Source: an uncultured Bacteroides sp.
Lineage (GTDB): Bacteria > Bacteroidota > Bacteroidia > Bacteroidales > Bacteroidaceae
DNA: 14,052 nucleotides
Reading direction: 5' to 3'
Assembly (NCBI GenBank): GCA_900557355.1
Contig: USSR01000107.1
Coordinates: 1 to 14,052, forward strand
Positions within the stretch are counted from its first letter, which is position 1. Every line of letters starts with the position of its first letter. Shown here in pieces: positions 6,063-12,992 of this stretch. The position numbers and the translations under genes are program-made. The notes beneath the pieces were generated by a model. That model was not told where the DNA came from. It did not search any database and was given only the letters and a program-made list of their open reading frames with translations.

Positions 6063-8249
6063 ATGAAAACTTTCCCTTTTTATATCCAGCATGATGTCAT
6101 GGACTGTGGCCCCACCTGTCTCCGCATGGTATCCGCTTACTATGGTAAACGTTACTCGCTGGAAAAATTGAGGGAAAAATCATTCATCACCCGTGAAGGT
6201 GTATCCATGTTGGGGATCAGTGAGGCTGCTGAAAAGTTAGGCTTTCGGAGTATATGCGTGCAAGTGGATTATAACAAGCTCTTGGAAGCTCCCCTGCCCT
6301 GCATCGTACATTGGAATCAACAGCACTTTGTTACGATCTACAAAATAAACAATCAGCAAGTATGGGTTGCCGATCCCGGAGCAGGAAAACTGAAATATAC
6401 CAGAGAAGAATTTTGCCGTTGCTGGATAAGTTCGCGAAAGAACGGGGAAGATACGGGAGTTGCACTATTGCTGGAGCCTACTCCCGATTTTTATGTCATG
6501 AAGGATGAAGATGAGCCTATTAATCGTAAAGGTTTCGGATTCTTGTATTCATATCTTCATCCTTACCGGAATTTGGTGGGGCAACTACTATTAGGCCTGC
6601 TTTTGGGCAGCATGATACAACTGATGCTCCCATTTCTCACACAATCCATTGTGGACTTTGGAATTAATAACCAGAACCTTAGCTTTATATATTTGATACT
6701 GATAGCTCAACTGATGTTGAGCTTCAGTAGCAGTGCCGTGGAGTTTATCCGTGGCTGGATATTGTTGCATCTGGGGACGCGCATTAACATTGCCCTCATT
6801 TCTGATTTCCTGATTAAACTGATGAAGCTCCCTATGGGATACTTCGATACGAAGATGACGGGTGATATCCTGCAACGTATCAACGACCATACGCGTATTC
6901 AGAATTTCCTGACGGGAAGCAGTCTGAGCGTGGTATTCTCTACATTCAACATCGTAGTCTTCGGCGTTGTACTGTTGCTTTATAACTGGATGATATTTCT
7001 TATCTTCATGGGCGGTAGTGGACTTTATATAGCATACGTCTGGCTATTCATGAAGAAACGTGCGGAACTGGATCATAAGCGTTTTGCCCAACAGAGTGCT
7101 AATCAGAGTACGGTGGTGCAACTGGTGAATGGCATGCAGGAAATAAAGTTGAGTGCCTGCGAACAGCAGAAGCGTTGGGAATGGGAGCGCATACAGGCAC
7201 GTCTGTTCAAGGTGAATATCCGTAGCCTTGCCCTGCGGCAGTATCAGGATTCGGGAGCGATATTGATAAACCAAACGAAAAATATTATAATTACGGGGCT
7301 GGTGGCAAGTCTTGTGGTGCGGGGAGAGATGACGTTGGGTATGATGCTGTCCGTACAGTATATCATTGGGCAACTGAACAGTCCGGTGAATGACCTGATA
7401 GCTTTTGCACGTGACATGCAGGATGCACGCCTCAGCATGAACCGCTTGGGCGAAGTGCGTGACAAGCCGGATGAAGAAGATCCCGCGAGACGGTTGATAC
7501 GGGACATTCCTCCGGGGAAAGATCTTCGATTGGAGAATCTGAGTTTCAGGTATGATCCGTTGAGTGAATTTCCTACATTGGACGACATCAGCCTGGAGAT
7601 AAAAACGGGAAAGCAGACAGCTGTGGTTGGCATGAGTGGAAGCGGAAAGACAACATTGGTGAAGTTGCTGTTGGGCTTCTATCCTCCTGCATGCGGGCAG
7701 ATACTGCTGGGAGATACGCCATTGGAGAACTACAGTATCCGGGAGTGGAGAAGGCAGTGTGGCGTTGTGATGCAGGACGGCTTTATTTTCTCCGATACCA
7801 TTGCGGGGAACATTGCGCCGGGTGCGGAACACATTGACAAAGAACAGTTGCGTCATGCGGCCGAGGTGGCAAACATACACGGGTTCATCGAAGAGTTGCC
7901 ACTGGGATACAACACCAAGATAGGACAGGAGGGGCATGGATTGAGTCAGGGGCAGAAACAGCGTATCCTCATAGCCCGTGCTGTGTATAAGAATCCGGAA
8001 TTTATCTTCTTCGATGAGGCCACCAATGCACTGGATGCCAATAATGAACGCATCATTATGGAGAATTTGCAGGTGTTTTTTAAGGGACGGACATCGGTGG
8101 TGGTGGCGCACCGCCTGAGCACTGTGAGAAATGCGGATAGGATAGTGGTGATAGAGCAAGGGCGAATAGCGGAGACGGGAACGCACGAAGAGCTGACGGC
8201 TCGCAAAGGAATCTATTACAGGCTGGTGAAGAATCAACTGGAACTTTGA
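6063..8249 (+). CDS. C39-peptidase-containing ABC exporter (bacteriocin-type)
   Basis: This is a complete 728-residue fusion of peptidase, membrane and ATPase parts that cuts double-glycine leaders and exports the core. The C39 peptidase (about 1-130) has oxyanion Gln9, catalytic Cys15 (MDCGPTCL), His88 (QQHFVTI) and Asp104 (VADPG), all intact. The membrane domain (about 165-445) carries about six hydrophobic segments. The nucleotide-binding domain has Walker A GMSGSGKTT with Lys529, a Q-loop (VVMQDG), signature LSQGQ, Walker B FIFFDEA and H-loop AHRLS. The length is normal for the family. The natural substrate is the peptide encoded at 4431-4640. The gene ends at the very start of the adaptor gene, giving a tight exporter-adaptor pair. 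Codon use is more GC-rich here than in the genes just upstream, hinting at a different history for the exporter pair. Confidence 0.95.
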   Translation: MKTFPFYIQHDVMDCGPTCLRMVSAYYGKRYSLEKLREKSFITREGVSMLGISEAAEKLGFRSICVQVDYNKLLEAPLPCIVHWNQQHFVTIYKINNQQVWVADPGAGKLKYTREEFCRCWISSRKNGEDTGVALLLEPTPDFYVMKDEDEPINRKGFGFLYSYLHPYRNLVGQLLLGLLLGSMIQLMLPFLTQSIVDFGINNQNLSFIYLILIAQLMLSFSSSAVEFIRGWILLHLGTRINIALISDFLIKLMKLPMGYFDTKMTGDILQRINDHTRIQNFLTGSSLSVVFSTFNIVVFGVVLLLYNWMIFLIFMGGSGLYIAYVWLFMKKRAELDHKRFAQQSANQSTVVQLVNGMQEIKLSACEQQKRWEWERIQARLFKVNIRSLALRQYQDSGAILINQTKNIIITGLVASLVVRGEMTLGMMLSVQYIIGQLNSPVNDLIAFARDMQDARLSMNRLGEVRDKPDEEDPARRLIRDIPPGKDLRLENLSFRYDPLSEFPTLDDISLEIKTGKQTAVVGMSGSGKTTLVKLLLGFYPPACGQILLGDTPLENYSIREWRRQCGVVMQDGFIFSDTIAGNIAPGAEHIDKEQLRHAAEVANIHGFIEELPLGYNTKIGQEGHGLSQGQKQRILIARAVYKNPEFIFFDEATNALDANNERIIMENLQVFFKGRTSVVVAHRLSTVRNADRIVVIEQGRIAETGTHEELTARKGIYYRLVKNQLEL

Positions 8250-8269
8250 GAAGTGGAGAGTTGAGAATT

Positions 8270-9568
8270 ATGGAGAAACAAGAAGAAAAAGACATAGAAT
8301 TGAGGTGCGAGGAGGTGCAAGAGATACTGACACGGCCGCCGCATGCGTTGGTGAGGTGGGGAATCACGGCGTTTTTCAGTGTGCTGGCTCTGTTTTTTAT
8401 CGGTGGCTGCTTCTTCAAGTATCCGGATGTGGTGAGTGCGCAAATCACGGTTACCACGGAGCATCCGCCTGTATGGATAGTGGCGCGGGGAAGCGGAAAA
8501 ATAAAGGAAGTGTATGGCAAAGACCGGGAGCGGATAGAAGCAGGCAAAATCATTGCCGTACTGGAAAACCCTGCAGAGACGGAAGATGTATTGCTGTTGG
8601 AGGAAGCATTGCAGGATTTCTGCCTGACGGATAGTTGCGTACACGGCATTTTGTTTCCCGAACATTTGGCTTTGGGCAGTATACAGGCCGTTTATGCCAC
8701 ATTTATCAAGAGTTTGACGGATTATCGTAACTTCCTCTCTTTAGACCTTTACGAACAGAAAATAGAGGCTACCCGTAAAGAATTGCAGGAATATCGCAAC
8801 TATATAGTGCACTTGAAGCGTCAGGCAGAGCTGGATAAAGAGCAGGTGCGAATAGCCGAAACTGTGCATAGTCGGGAGAAGAAACTTTTTGGCGAGGGAC
8901 TGACGGCACAATCGGACTATGAAGAAGCCAAACAGGTGTTTCTGAACAGACAACAGGGACAGGAACAGATGATGACTTCACTTTCTTCGGCCAAAATACA
9001 GGAGGCGCAGTTACAGCAAAATATTCTTGAAACCCGGATGGAGCAAAGTCGGGAAGCTAACAGTCTGGGGACAGCCTTAAAAGCTGCTTACAATGAATTA
9101 CAGGTGAGCATCGAGGACTGGAAGATGACGTATCTTTTCATCAGTCCGGCCGGTGGAATATTGTCTTATAACAATGTGTGGCAGAAGAATCAGAATGTGA
9201 ATAGCGGGGATAAAGTTTTCTCTATTGTCGCCTCGCAGACAGGGGATATTATCGGCAAGATAAAACTGCCTGTTAACGGGTCGGGCAAGGTGAAATCCGG
9301 ACAACGGGTGAATATCAGCGTGACGGGATATCCTTATATGGAATTCGGCTTCCTGACCGGAACAGTAGTATCTGTTTCCCTCTTGACGGATAGCGATAGC
9401 ATGTATACCGTTACTGTAAGCTTACCGCAGGATTTATGTACATCTTATGGTAAAGTTCTGGATTTCAACGGAGAACTTACCGGAACAGCGGAAGTGATGA
9501 CGGATGAAAGGAGCATAACCGGAAGATTGCTTGAGCCGCTGCGCTATTTGTGGGAGAAATATCTGTAA
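8270..9568 (+). CDS. HlyD-type membrane fusion adaptor of the peptide exporter
   Basis: This is the periplasmic adaptor that links the inner-membrane exporter to an outer-membrane channel. From the ATG at 8270 it has 432 residues; the frame also opens at a TTG at 8246 that overlaps the exporter stop, but the ATG is preferred because a GGAGAG lies nine bases ahead of it and it begins a normal charged cytoplasmic tail (MEKQEEKD). A single membrane segment lies at about residues 29-47 (ITAFFSVLALFFIGGCFF). A beta/lipoyl-type half follows (VWIVARGSGKIKEVY), then a long coiled-coil hairpin (about 160-270, rich in Glu, Gln and Lys), the second half (ISPAGGILSYNNVW) and a C-terminal beta-barrel (GQRVNISVTGYPY). 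No outer-membrane TolC-like gene is in the window, so a housekeeping channel is presumably used. Confidence 0.92.
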   Translation: MEKQEEKDIELRCEEVQEILTRPPHALVRWGITAFFSVLALFFIGGCFFKYPDVVSAQITVTTEHPPVWIVARGSGKIKEVYGKDRERIEAGKIIAVLENPAETEDVLLLEEALQDFCLTDSCVHGILFPEHLALGSIQAVYATFIKSLTDYRNFLSLDLYEQKIEATRKELQEYRNYIVHLKRQAELDKEQVRIAETVHSREKKLFGEGLTAQSDYEEAKQVFLNRQQGQEQMMTSLSSAKIQEAQLQQNILETRMEQSREANSLGTALKAAYNELQVSIEDWKMTYLFISPAGGILSYNNVWQKNQNVNSGDKVFSIVASQTGDIIGKIKLPVNGSGKVKSGQRVNISVTGYPYMEFGFLTGTVVSVSLLTDSDSMYTVTVSLPQDLCTSYGKVLDFNGELTGTAEVMTDERSITGRLLEPLRYLWEKYL

Positions 9569-9579
9569 TTCTTTGTGAT

Positions 9580-10177
9580 TTAATACAGAAATCCGAACAA
9601 CCAGAGAGGTATCCGCTTGCCTGTTCCATATTCCACATTGTCTATTGCCAGATAGCTATTGGGAATATCCTTTATCTGTTCAAAGCTTTTTGTTTTTCCC
9701 CCTACCTCAAATGTATAAGTGTCATCTATCCGGAAATCTCCTTGTCCGGAGAAGGTTATTGTATGGTTCGCTTTCAGCTGATTGGCAAAAAAGGTTTCAC
9801 GGATATTGCCTATGTCTGAGGTTGGAGCGAGTGCATACATCAGGTTGGTATTTTCCAGATATACCTTTTCCGGTTTGGTAAGCTGCTGCATATTATTCTT
9901 TTCGGAATAAAGCATGATGAAGGAACCATTTGTGAAACAATCATCAATAGGCGTTTCATCTTTTTGATAGAAACATACTCTACCTTTTCTACCGCAGGCA
10001 GGTCATTTTCAAGAATGGTAGTAATGACTTGTTGCAGGCGTAGAGGATAGGAAGCCGGAGCTTCTTTATAGAAAGGGTAATAGCCATGTCGCAAACTATG
10101 GAAAAGTCAATTTGTAATAAAGAGGAACCGGTGAATACAATGTGTGAAGTTCGGGGTATCTCCATAGATATCTCCTG
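9580..10177 (-). pseudogene. remnant of a DUF4143 (AAA+ family) ATPase
   Basis: Three fragments in different frames on the minus strand belong to one DUF4143 ATPase. The first (from about 10177) reads QEISMEIPRTSHIVFTGSS, the sensor region after Walker B. The second (about 10090-9970) reads GYYPFYKEAPASYPLRLQQV and continues to EYVSIKKMKRLL. The third (to 9580) reads KPEKVYLENTNLMYAL and ends IPLWLFGFLY, the usual C-terminus. The Walker A region is missing, about 100 residues are lost between the first two fragments, and a further loss plus frame change separates the second and third. The family is typically about 380-400 residues, so around half is gone. It lies tail to tail with the exporter operon, 11 bases after the adaptor stop, and is not expected to be functional. 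Confidence 0.85.
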
Positions 10178-10186
10178 AACCTTATT

Positions 10187-10217
10187 ATAAAAAAACACGA
10201 ATCTCTCGATCCGTGCT
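10187..10217 (-). terminator. intrinsic terminator of the DUF3836 gene
   Basis: Read on the minus strand, CACGGATC and GATTCGTG form an 8-bp stem (10215-10196) with one G-U pair and a GAGA tetraloop, followed by seven T (10195-10189). This is a textbook Rho-independent terminator about 35 bases past the stop codon of the DUF3836 gene, and it marks the point where the pseudogene remnant begins. Confidence 0.8.
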
Positions 10218-10251
10218 CTTTAACTAATGGTTAACTTTAATTTCTGTATTT

Positions 10252-10749
10252 TTACTTTGCAATTGCCAATAGATTAGTTGTGAAGTCCATCTGTTTGTGG
10301 TCAACCAGAGTCCAATCTGATTTATTATCTTGCTTGTAGGCTTTGTAAGCCGTCGGCATATTTGCATCATTCAGTTCGTATACACTTTTCTGAATTGCTT
10401 CGTCAAAAGCTTTGTGAGATTCGTTCCAGCGACCATAGTTCATTATTATTTCATTATCGCTGTACTGGTAAGTCATTTTGAAATAGGGTACCCATTCATC
10501 TTTTGCACCATCCCATTTGGAAGCCTCTTTGCTGATCAAACGGTTCTGATCATCGTATGAAAAGGTGTACTGCATGTGGCGTTGGAGGTAAGAGCCATCT
10601 TTTTTGAAGATAGTTTTTGATGCTACCAATTCGCCGTTCATCACCTGATTTGTTATGAAACCATCCTGAGCTTTCACTTCGGAGTTAAGAACACTTGCTA
10701 TCATAATAGCTACCAATGCGACTGCTTTAAATAAACTTGTAGTTTTCAT
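10252..10749 (-). CDS. secreted DUF3836-family protein
   Basis: This is a 165-residue protein with a clear Sec signal peptide (start MKTTSLFKAVALVAIM, cleavage likely after EVKA-Q). The mature part is a run of short beta hairpins built on Tyr/Asn-rich turns (YTFSYDDQNRLISKEAS, MTYQYSDNEIIMNYG, KSVYELNDANMPTAYKAY), which matches DUF3836, a Bacteroidetes family of small exported proteins of unknown function related in style to YD-like repeats. It is a single-gene unit: a terminator follows it, and a sigma-54-like promoter with tandem upstream sites precedes it. It is divergent in purpose and direction from the peptide operon. Regulation by an enhancer-binding protein, rather than constitutive expression, is the interesting inference. 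No enzymatic residues are evident. Confidence 0.8.
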   Translation of the reverse strand: MKTTSLFKAVALVAIMIASVLNSEVKAQDGFITNQVMNGELVASKTIFKKDGSYLQRHMQYTFSYDDQNRLISKEASKWDGAKDEWVPYFKMTYQYSDNEIIMNYGRWNESHKAFDEAIQKSVYELNDANMPTAYKAYKQDNKSDWTLVDHKQMDFTTNLLAIAK

Positions 10750-10873
10750 AATCTTTATTTTTAAATTGTTACTAATTCTATTGGGTTTTCGCTCTTATCT
10801 GTTAGACGGAACTACTTGCTGAAAAGTGGCAGTTAATCTTTATTTTTTTGCTGACCGCTTTCGCTTAATAGAA

Positions 10874-10890
10874 GTCAATTCCTGTGCCAA
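10874..10890 (-). promoter_or_regulatory. sigma-54-like -24/-12 promoter
   Basis: On the minus strand TTGGCACAGGAATTGAC matches the sigma-54 consensus TGGCACG-N4-TTGC at 9 of 11 positions, with the required ten bases between GG and the -12 element; the -12 GC is GA here, which weakens it. Transcription would begin near 10863, leaving a leader of about 110 bases before the DUF3836 start. No TAnnTTTG box is visible between this site and the gene. Confidence 0.45.
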
Positions 10891-10934
10891 AGTGATAATG
10901 CGTTGATAATCAGTGGTTGTTTAAGAGTGCAACC

Positions 10935-10972
10935 TGTTCATTATCGGACAACTGTCCGCTCATTATCGAACA
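10935..10972. promoter_or_regulatory. tandem upstream activator-type sites
   Basis: Two 16-bp sites, TGTTCATTATCGGACA (10935-10950) and CGCTCATTATCGAACA (10957-10972), agree at 13 of 16 positions and start 22 bp apart, two helical turns. The first is a near-perfect dyad (TGTTC with GGACA). A further short dyad CGGACA-AC-TGTCCG spans 10945-10958. Their centres are about 55 and 77 bp upstream of the -24 element, the geometry expected for an enhancer-binding protein. The rest of the 342-bp gap 10750-11091 holds only the promoter and the hairpin at 11025-11070. Confidence 0.55.
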
Positions 10973-11024
10973 GTGATCAGAAATAAATCGAAATATTTAT
11001 TCTTTTTGAAACATGAGTTTAAAA

Positions 11025-11070
11025 CATATAGCATGTAACCAATAACTCTTTATTGGTTACATGCTATATG
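11025..11070 (-). terminator. perfect 21-bp stem-loop, terminator of the DUF3857 operon
   Basis: 11025-11045 and 11050-11070 are perfect reverse complements around a 4-base loop (CTCT at 11046-11049). On the minus strand it begins 21 bases after the stop codon of the transglutaminase-like gene and is followed by GTTTTAAAC. The stem is unusually long and perfect, and the T run is short, so it may also act as an mRNA-stabilising hairpin. Confidence 0.7.
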
Positions 11071-11091
11071 CTATGAAGGATTTCTATTTGA

Positions 11092-12981
11092 TTACTCCCC
11101 GCTCTTTTTCACTATGATTTTCGCTGCATATTGTGTAGCGACATTTTTGCGGAAATCCATGAAGTCTGTATTATCTTCTTTGGGATAATTTCCTTGATGG
11201 AACAATAGCCGGTGCACAATAAGAATATTTCCACCTTCTTCTAAGGTGATGGAAGAATGAAATTTGCCGAATTTAGTTTCCATATCTGTAGTTTTAGGTA
11301 GTGATTCTATTTCGTATCCTTCCGGTAACCGGATGTTGAGGCTGTCTATATCAAGATAACCGTAATTGATTTGAATATCTTGAGTACGCTCACCTTGGTT
11401 GCTTGGGCTATAAAAGCCTTTATGGAATATGTTGACGGGGATGAACAGACGCTTTCCGGTTTTATTTCCATACTGGCTGCTTTCGATGGTGTAATGAATA
11501 TCCAGTTGAGGCTCTTTTTGTTTGGTCTCTTTGAAGCGAATATTATCTACTTTAGCTTGTACAAGACTGATGTCTGAGCGTAGCCAGTCTTTCTGCCGGG
11601 CAGGTTCTATGTTTATGATATCTGCTTTATCTTCATATTGAAACAGGCGTGAACTTTGTTTTACTTCGATTTTGGCGCTTCCATCCGGTTGAAGGGAGAT
11701 GAGAGCGTCGTTGACTTGGGTGCTCAAGGAATCGGCATAGGTCGGTAGTCGGTAAAGTGTTCCGCCATCAGGGCCGATAAGTAAAGCATCATGTCCGGCT
11801 ATGGAGTGATGTACATAACCCAAGGGCAGAGTAGGGTTAGTGCATTCGATCCAAAGTGTATCGTTAGGTAACGGCACTTGCAGGATGACGTGGTTATTCT
11901 GGTTGGCACTGGCAAAATCGGCTAACAGGCGTCTGTTTGTAGTACTGATTACAGTATAGGTAGATGGAATTCCTAACTCTGTAAGCATGGCACGCATATA
12001 GTTGGATAGTCCTTTACAATCACCGAATCCGGTACGGTGTACATCGGCAGCGGCAATGGGCTGTAGGCCACCGATACCGAGTTGTATGCTGACATAACGT
12101 GTAGTGGATGCAAGATACTGGTATACTGCGGCTATTTTCTCATAAGGGGTATTGCAGTTTGCTGTCCGCCTTTGCAGTTCTTCTTTTAGTGCCGGGGGAA
12201 TCTGATCTCTGCCGCTTAGTAACTGATATTGCCATGCGCCGTATGTTTGCCAGTTATCCATACTTCCTTTAGTTCCTTCAAAAGAGAAATTCCGGGGAGT
12301 GAAATAGATGCGTGGCAATAGTTCGGAGAGGGCAGGGCTGTAAGGCTCTTTCTGAATGGCGGGTAGGGACTGAACTTTAACTTCCGTCAGCCAGTTTCCG
12401 TCCGTCGTTTGCTTTTGGCTGACCTCTGCCTGCATATTGATTGTACGGTAACGACAGGGATTATCGGCCGGAGTGAGAATGCGATAACTTGCTTGTGCGA
12501 CGGACTGGTTATAATTCTTTTGTGGTAGGAAACTGGGATAGCCGATGAGACCGTCGCTGTTCTTTATTTCCCATTCATAGGTGATGGTTATAGGGTATCG
12601 CGATGGAGTGTATTCAAAGAAATAATAATAATCGTCGCTAACAAGTTCATCCGAGTATTCGGTAACTTTCAGCTCGCTCTTTTTTATCTTACGGATGACG
12701 TTGCCGGAGGCATCGCGGACTTCTCCGGAGAATTTCTTTAAAGAGGAAAAGCGGTCGCACATACAGACAAAAGAGGCATCCCCTTTCCCTTTTTCATCCA
12801 GTATTTGTATTACGCGTTTCTCTTTCTGAATGGCATCGGTAGGAGAGGTACATACAATATCCGTTACGGCATCCTGTATGATGGAATAAGCATTGGCATG
12901 TAAATCTGTTTGGGCGTGCAGACCACTGGAACAAACGGTGGCTTGTAACAGAAATCCGATCAAGAACTTGTTTGTTTTCAT
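11092..12981 (-). CDS. exported DUF3857 / transglutaminase-like protein
   Basis: This is a 629-residue protein with a Sec signal peptide (MKTNKFLIGFLLQATVCSSG, cleavage near HAQ). Residues about 40-220 form the DUF3857 beta-rich domain (EKRVIQILDEKGKGD, YYYFFEYTPSRYPITITYEW). Residues about 270-390 are a transglutaminase/protease-like core with GFGDC322KG and NNH364VIL; the third position, usually Asp, is in WIEC (Glu379), so activity is possible but not certain. A C-terminal beta domain (about 420-625) follows. Such proteins are found in the periplasm or on the surface of Bacteroidetes; the reaction is not established. It starts 11 bases after the stop of the preceding related gene, so the two are one operon, closed by the long hairpin at 11025-11070. 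The frame is intact. Confidence 0.88.
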   Translation of the reverse strand: MKTNKFLIGFLLQATVCSSGLHAQTDLHANAYSIIQDAVTDIVCTSPTDAIQKEKRVIQILDEKGKGDASFVCMCDRFSSLKKFSGEVRDASGNVIRKIKKSELKVTEYSDELVSDDYYYFFEYTPSRYPITITYEWEIKNSDGLIGYPSFLPQKNYNQSVAQASYRILTPADNPCRYRTINMQAEVSQKQTTDGNWLTEVKVQSLPAIQKEPYSPALSELLPRIYFTPRNFSFEGTKGSMDNWQTYGAWQYQLLSGRDQIPPALKEELQRRTANCNTPYEKIAAVYQYLASTTRYVSIQLGIGGLQPIAAADVHRTGFGDCKGLSNYMRAMLTELGIPSTYTVISTTNRRLLADFASANQNNHVILQVPLPNDTLWIECTNPTLPLGYVHHSIAGHDALLIGPDGGTLYRLPTYADSLSTQVNDALISLQPDGSAKIEVKQSSRLFQYEDKADIINIEPARQKDWLRSDISLVQAKVDNIRFKETKQKEPQLDIHYTIESSQYGNKTGKRLFIPVNIFHKGFYSPSNQGERTQDIQINYGYLDIDSLNIRLPEGYEIESLPKTTDMETKFGKFHSSITLEEGGNILIVHRLLFHQGNYPKEDNTDFMDFRKNVATQYAAKIIVKKSGE

Positions 12982-12992
12982 AAATCTCTCTA

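Noticed and set aside
7044..8237. Long minus-strand open frame of 397 codons opposite the ABC exporter
   Set aside because: It lies fully antisense to a well-supported C39 ABC exporter with all catalytic motifs, is rich in His, Gln and Arg without any recognisable domain, and is a shadow of the GC-rich coding strand.
8080..8665. Overlapping minus-strand frames of 189 and 143 codons at the exporter-adaptor junction
   Set aside because: Both are antisense to the exporter end and adaptor start, have low-complexity Ser/Pro/His composition and no domain; shadow frames.
9550..9881. Plus-strand frames of 89 and 78 codons after the adaptor gene
   Set aside because: They are antisense to the clear DUF4143 C-terminal remnant, which explains the coding-like composition of this stretch.
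10749..10847. Repeated 14-mer TAATCTTTATTTTT at 10749-10762 and 10834-10847
   Set aside because: AT-rich low-complexity sequence in an intergenic region; likely chance, with no symmetry or spacing that suggests a site.
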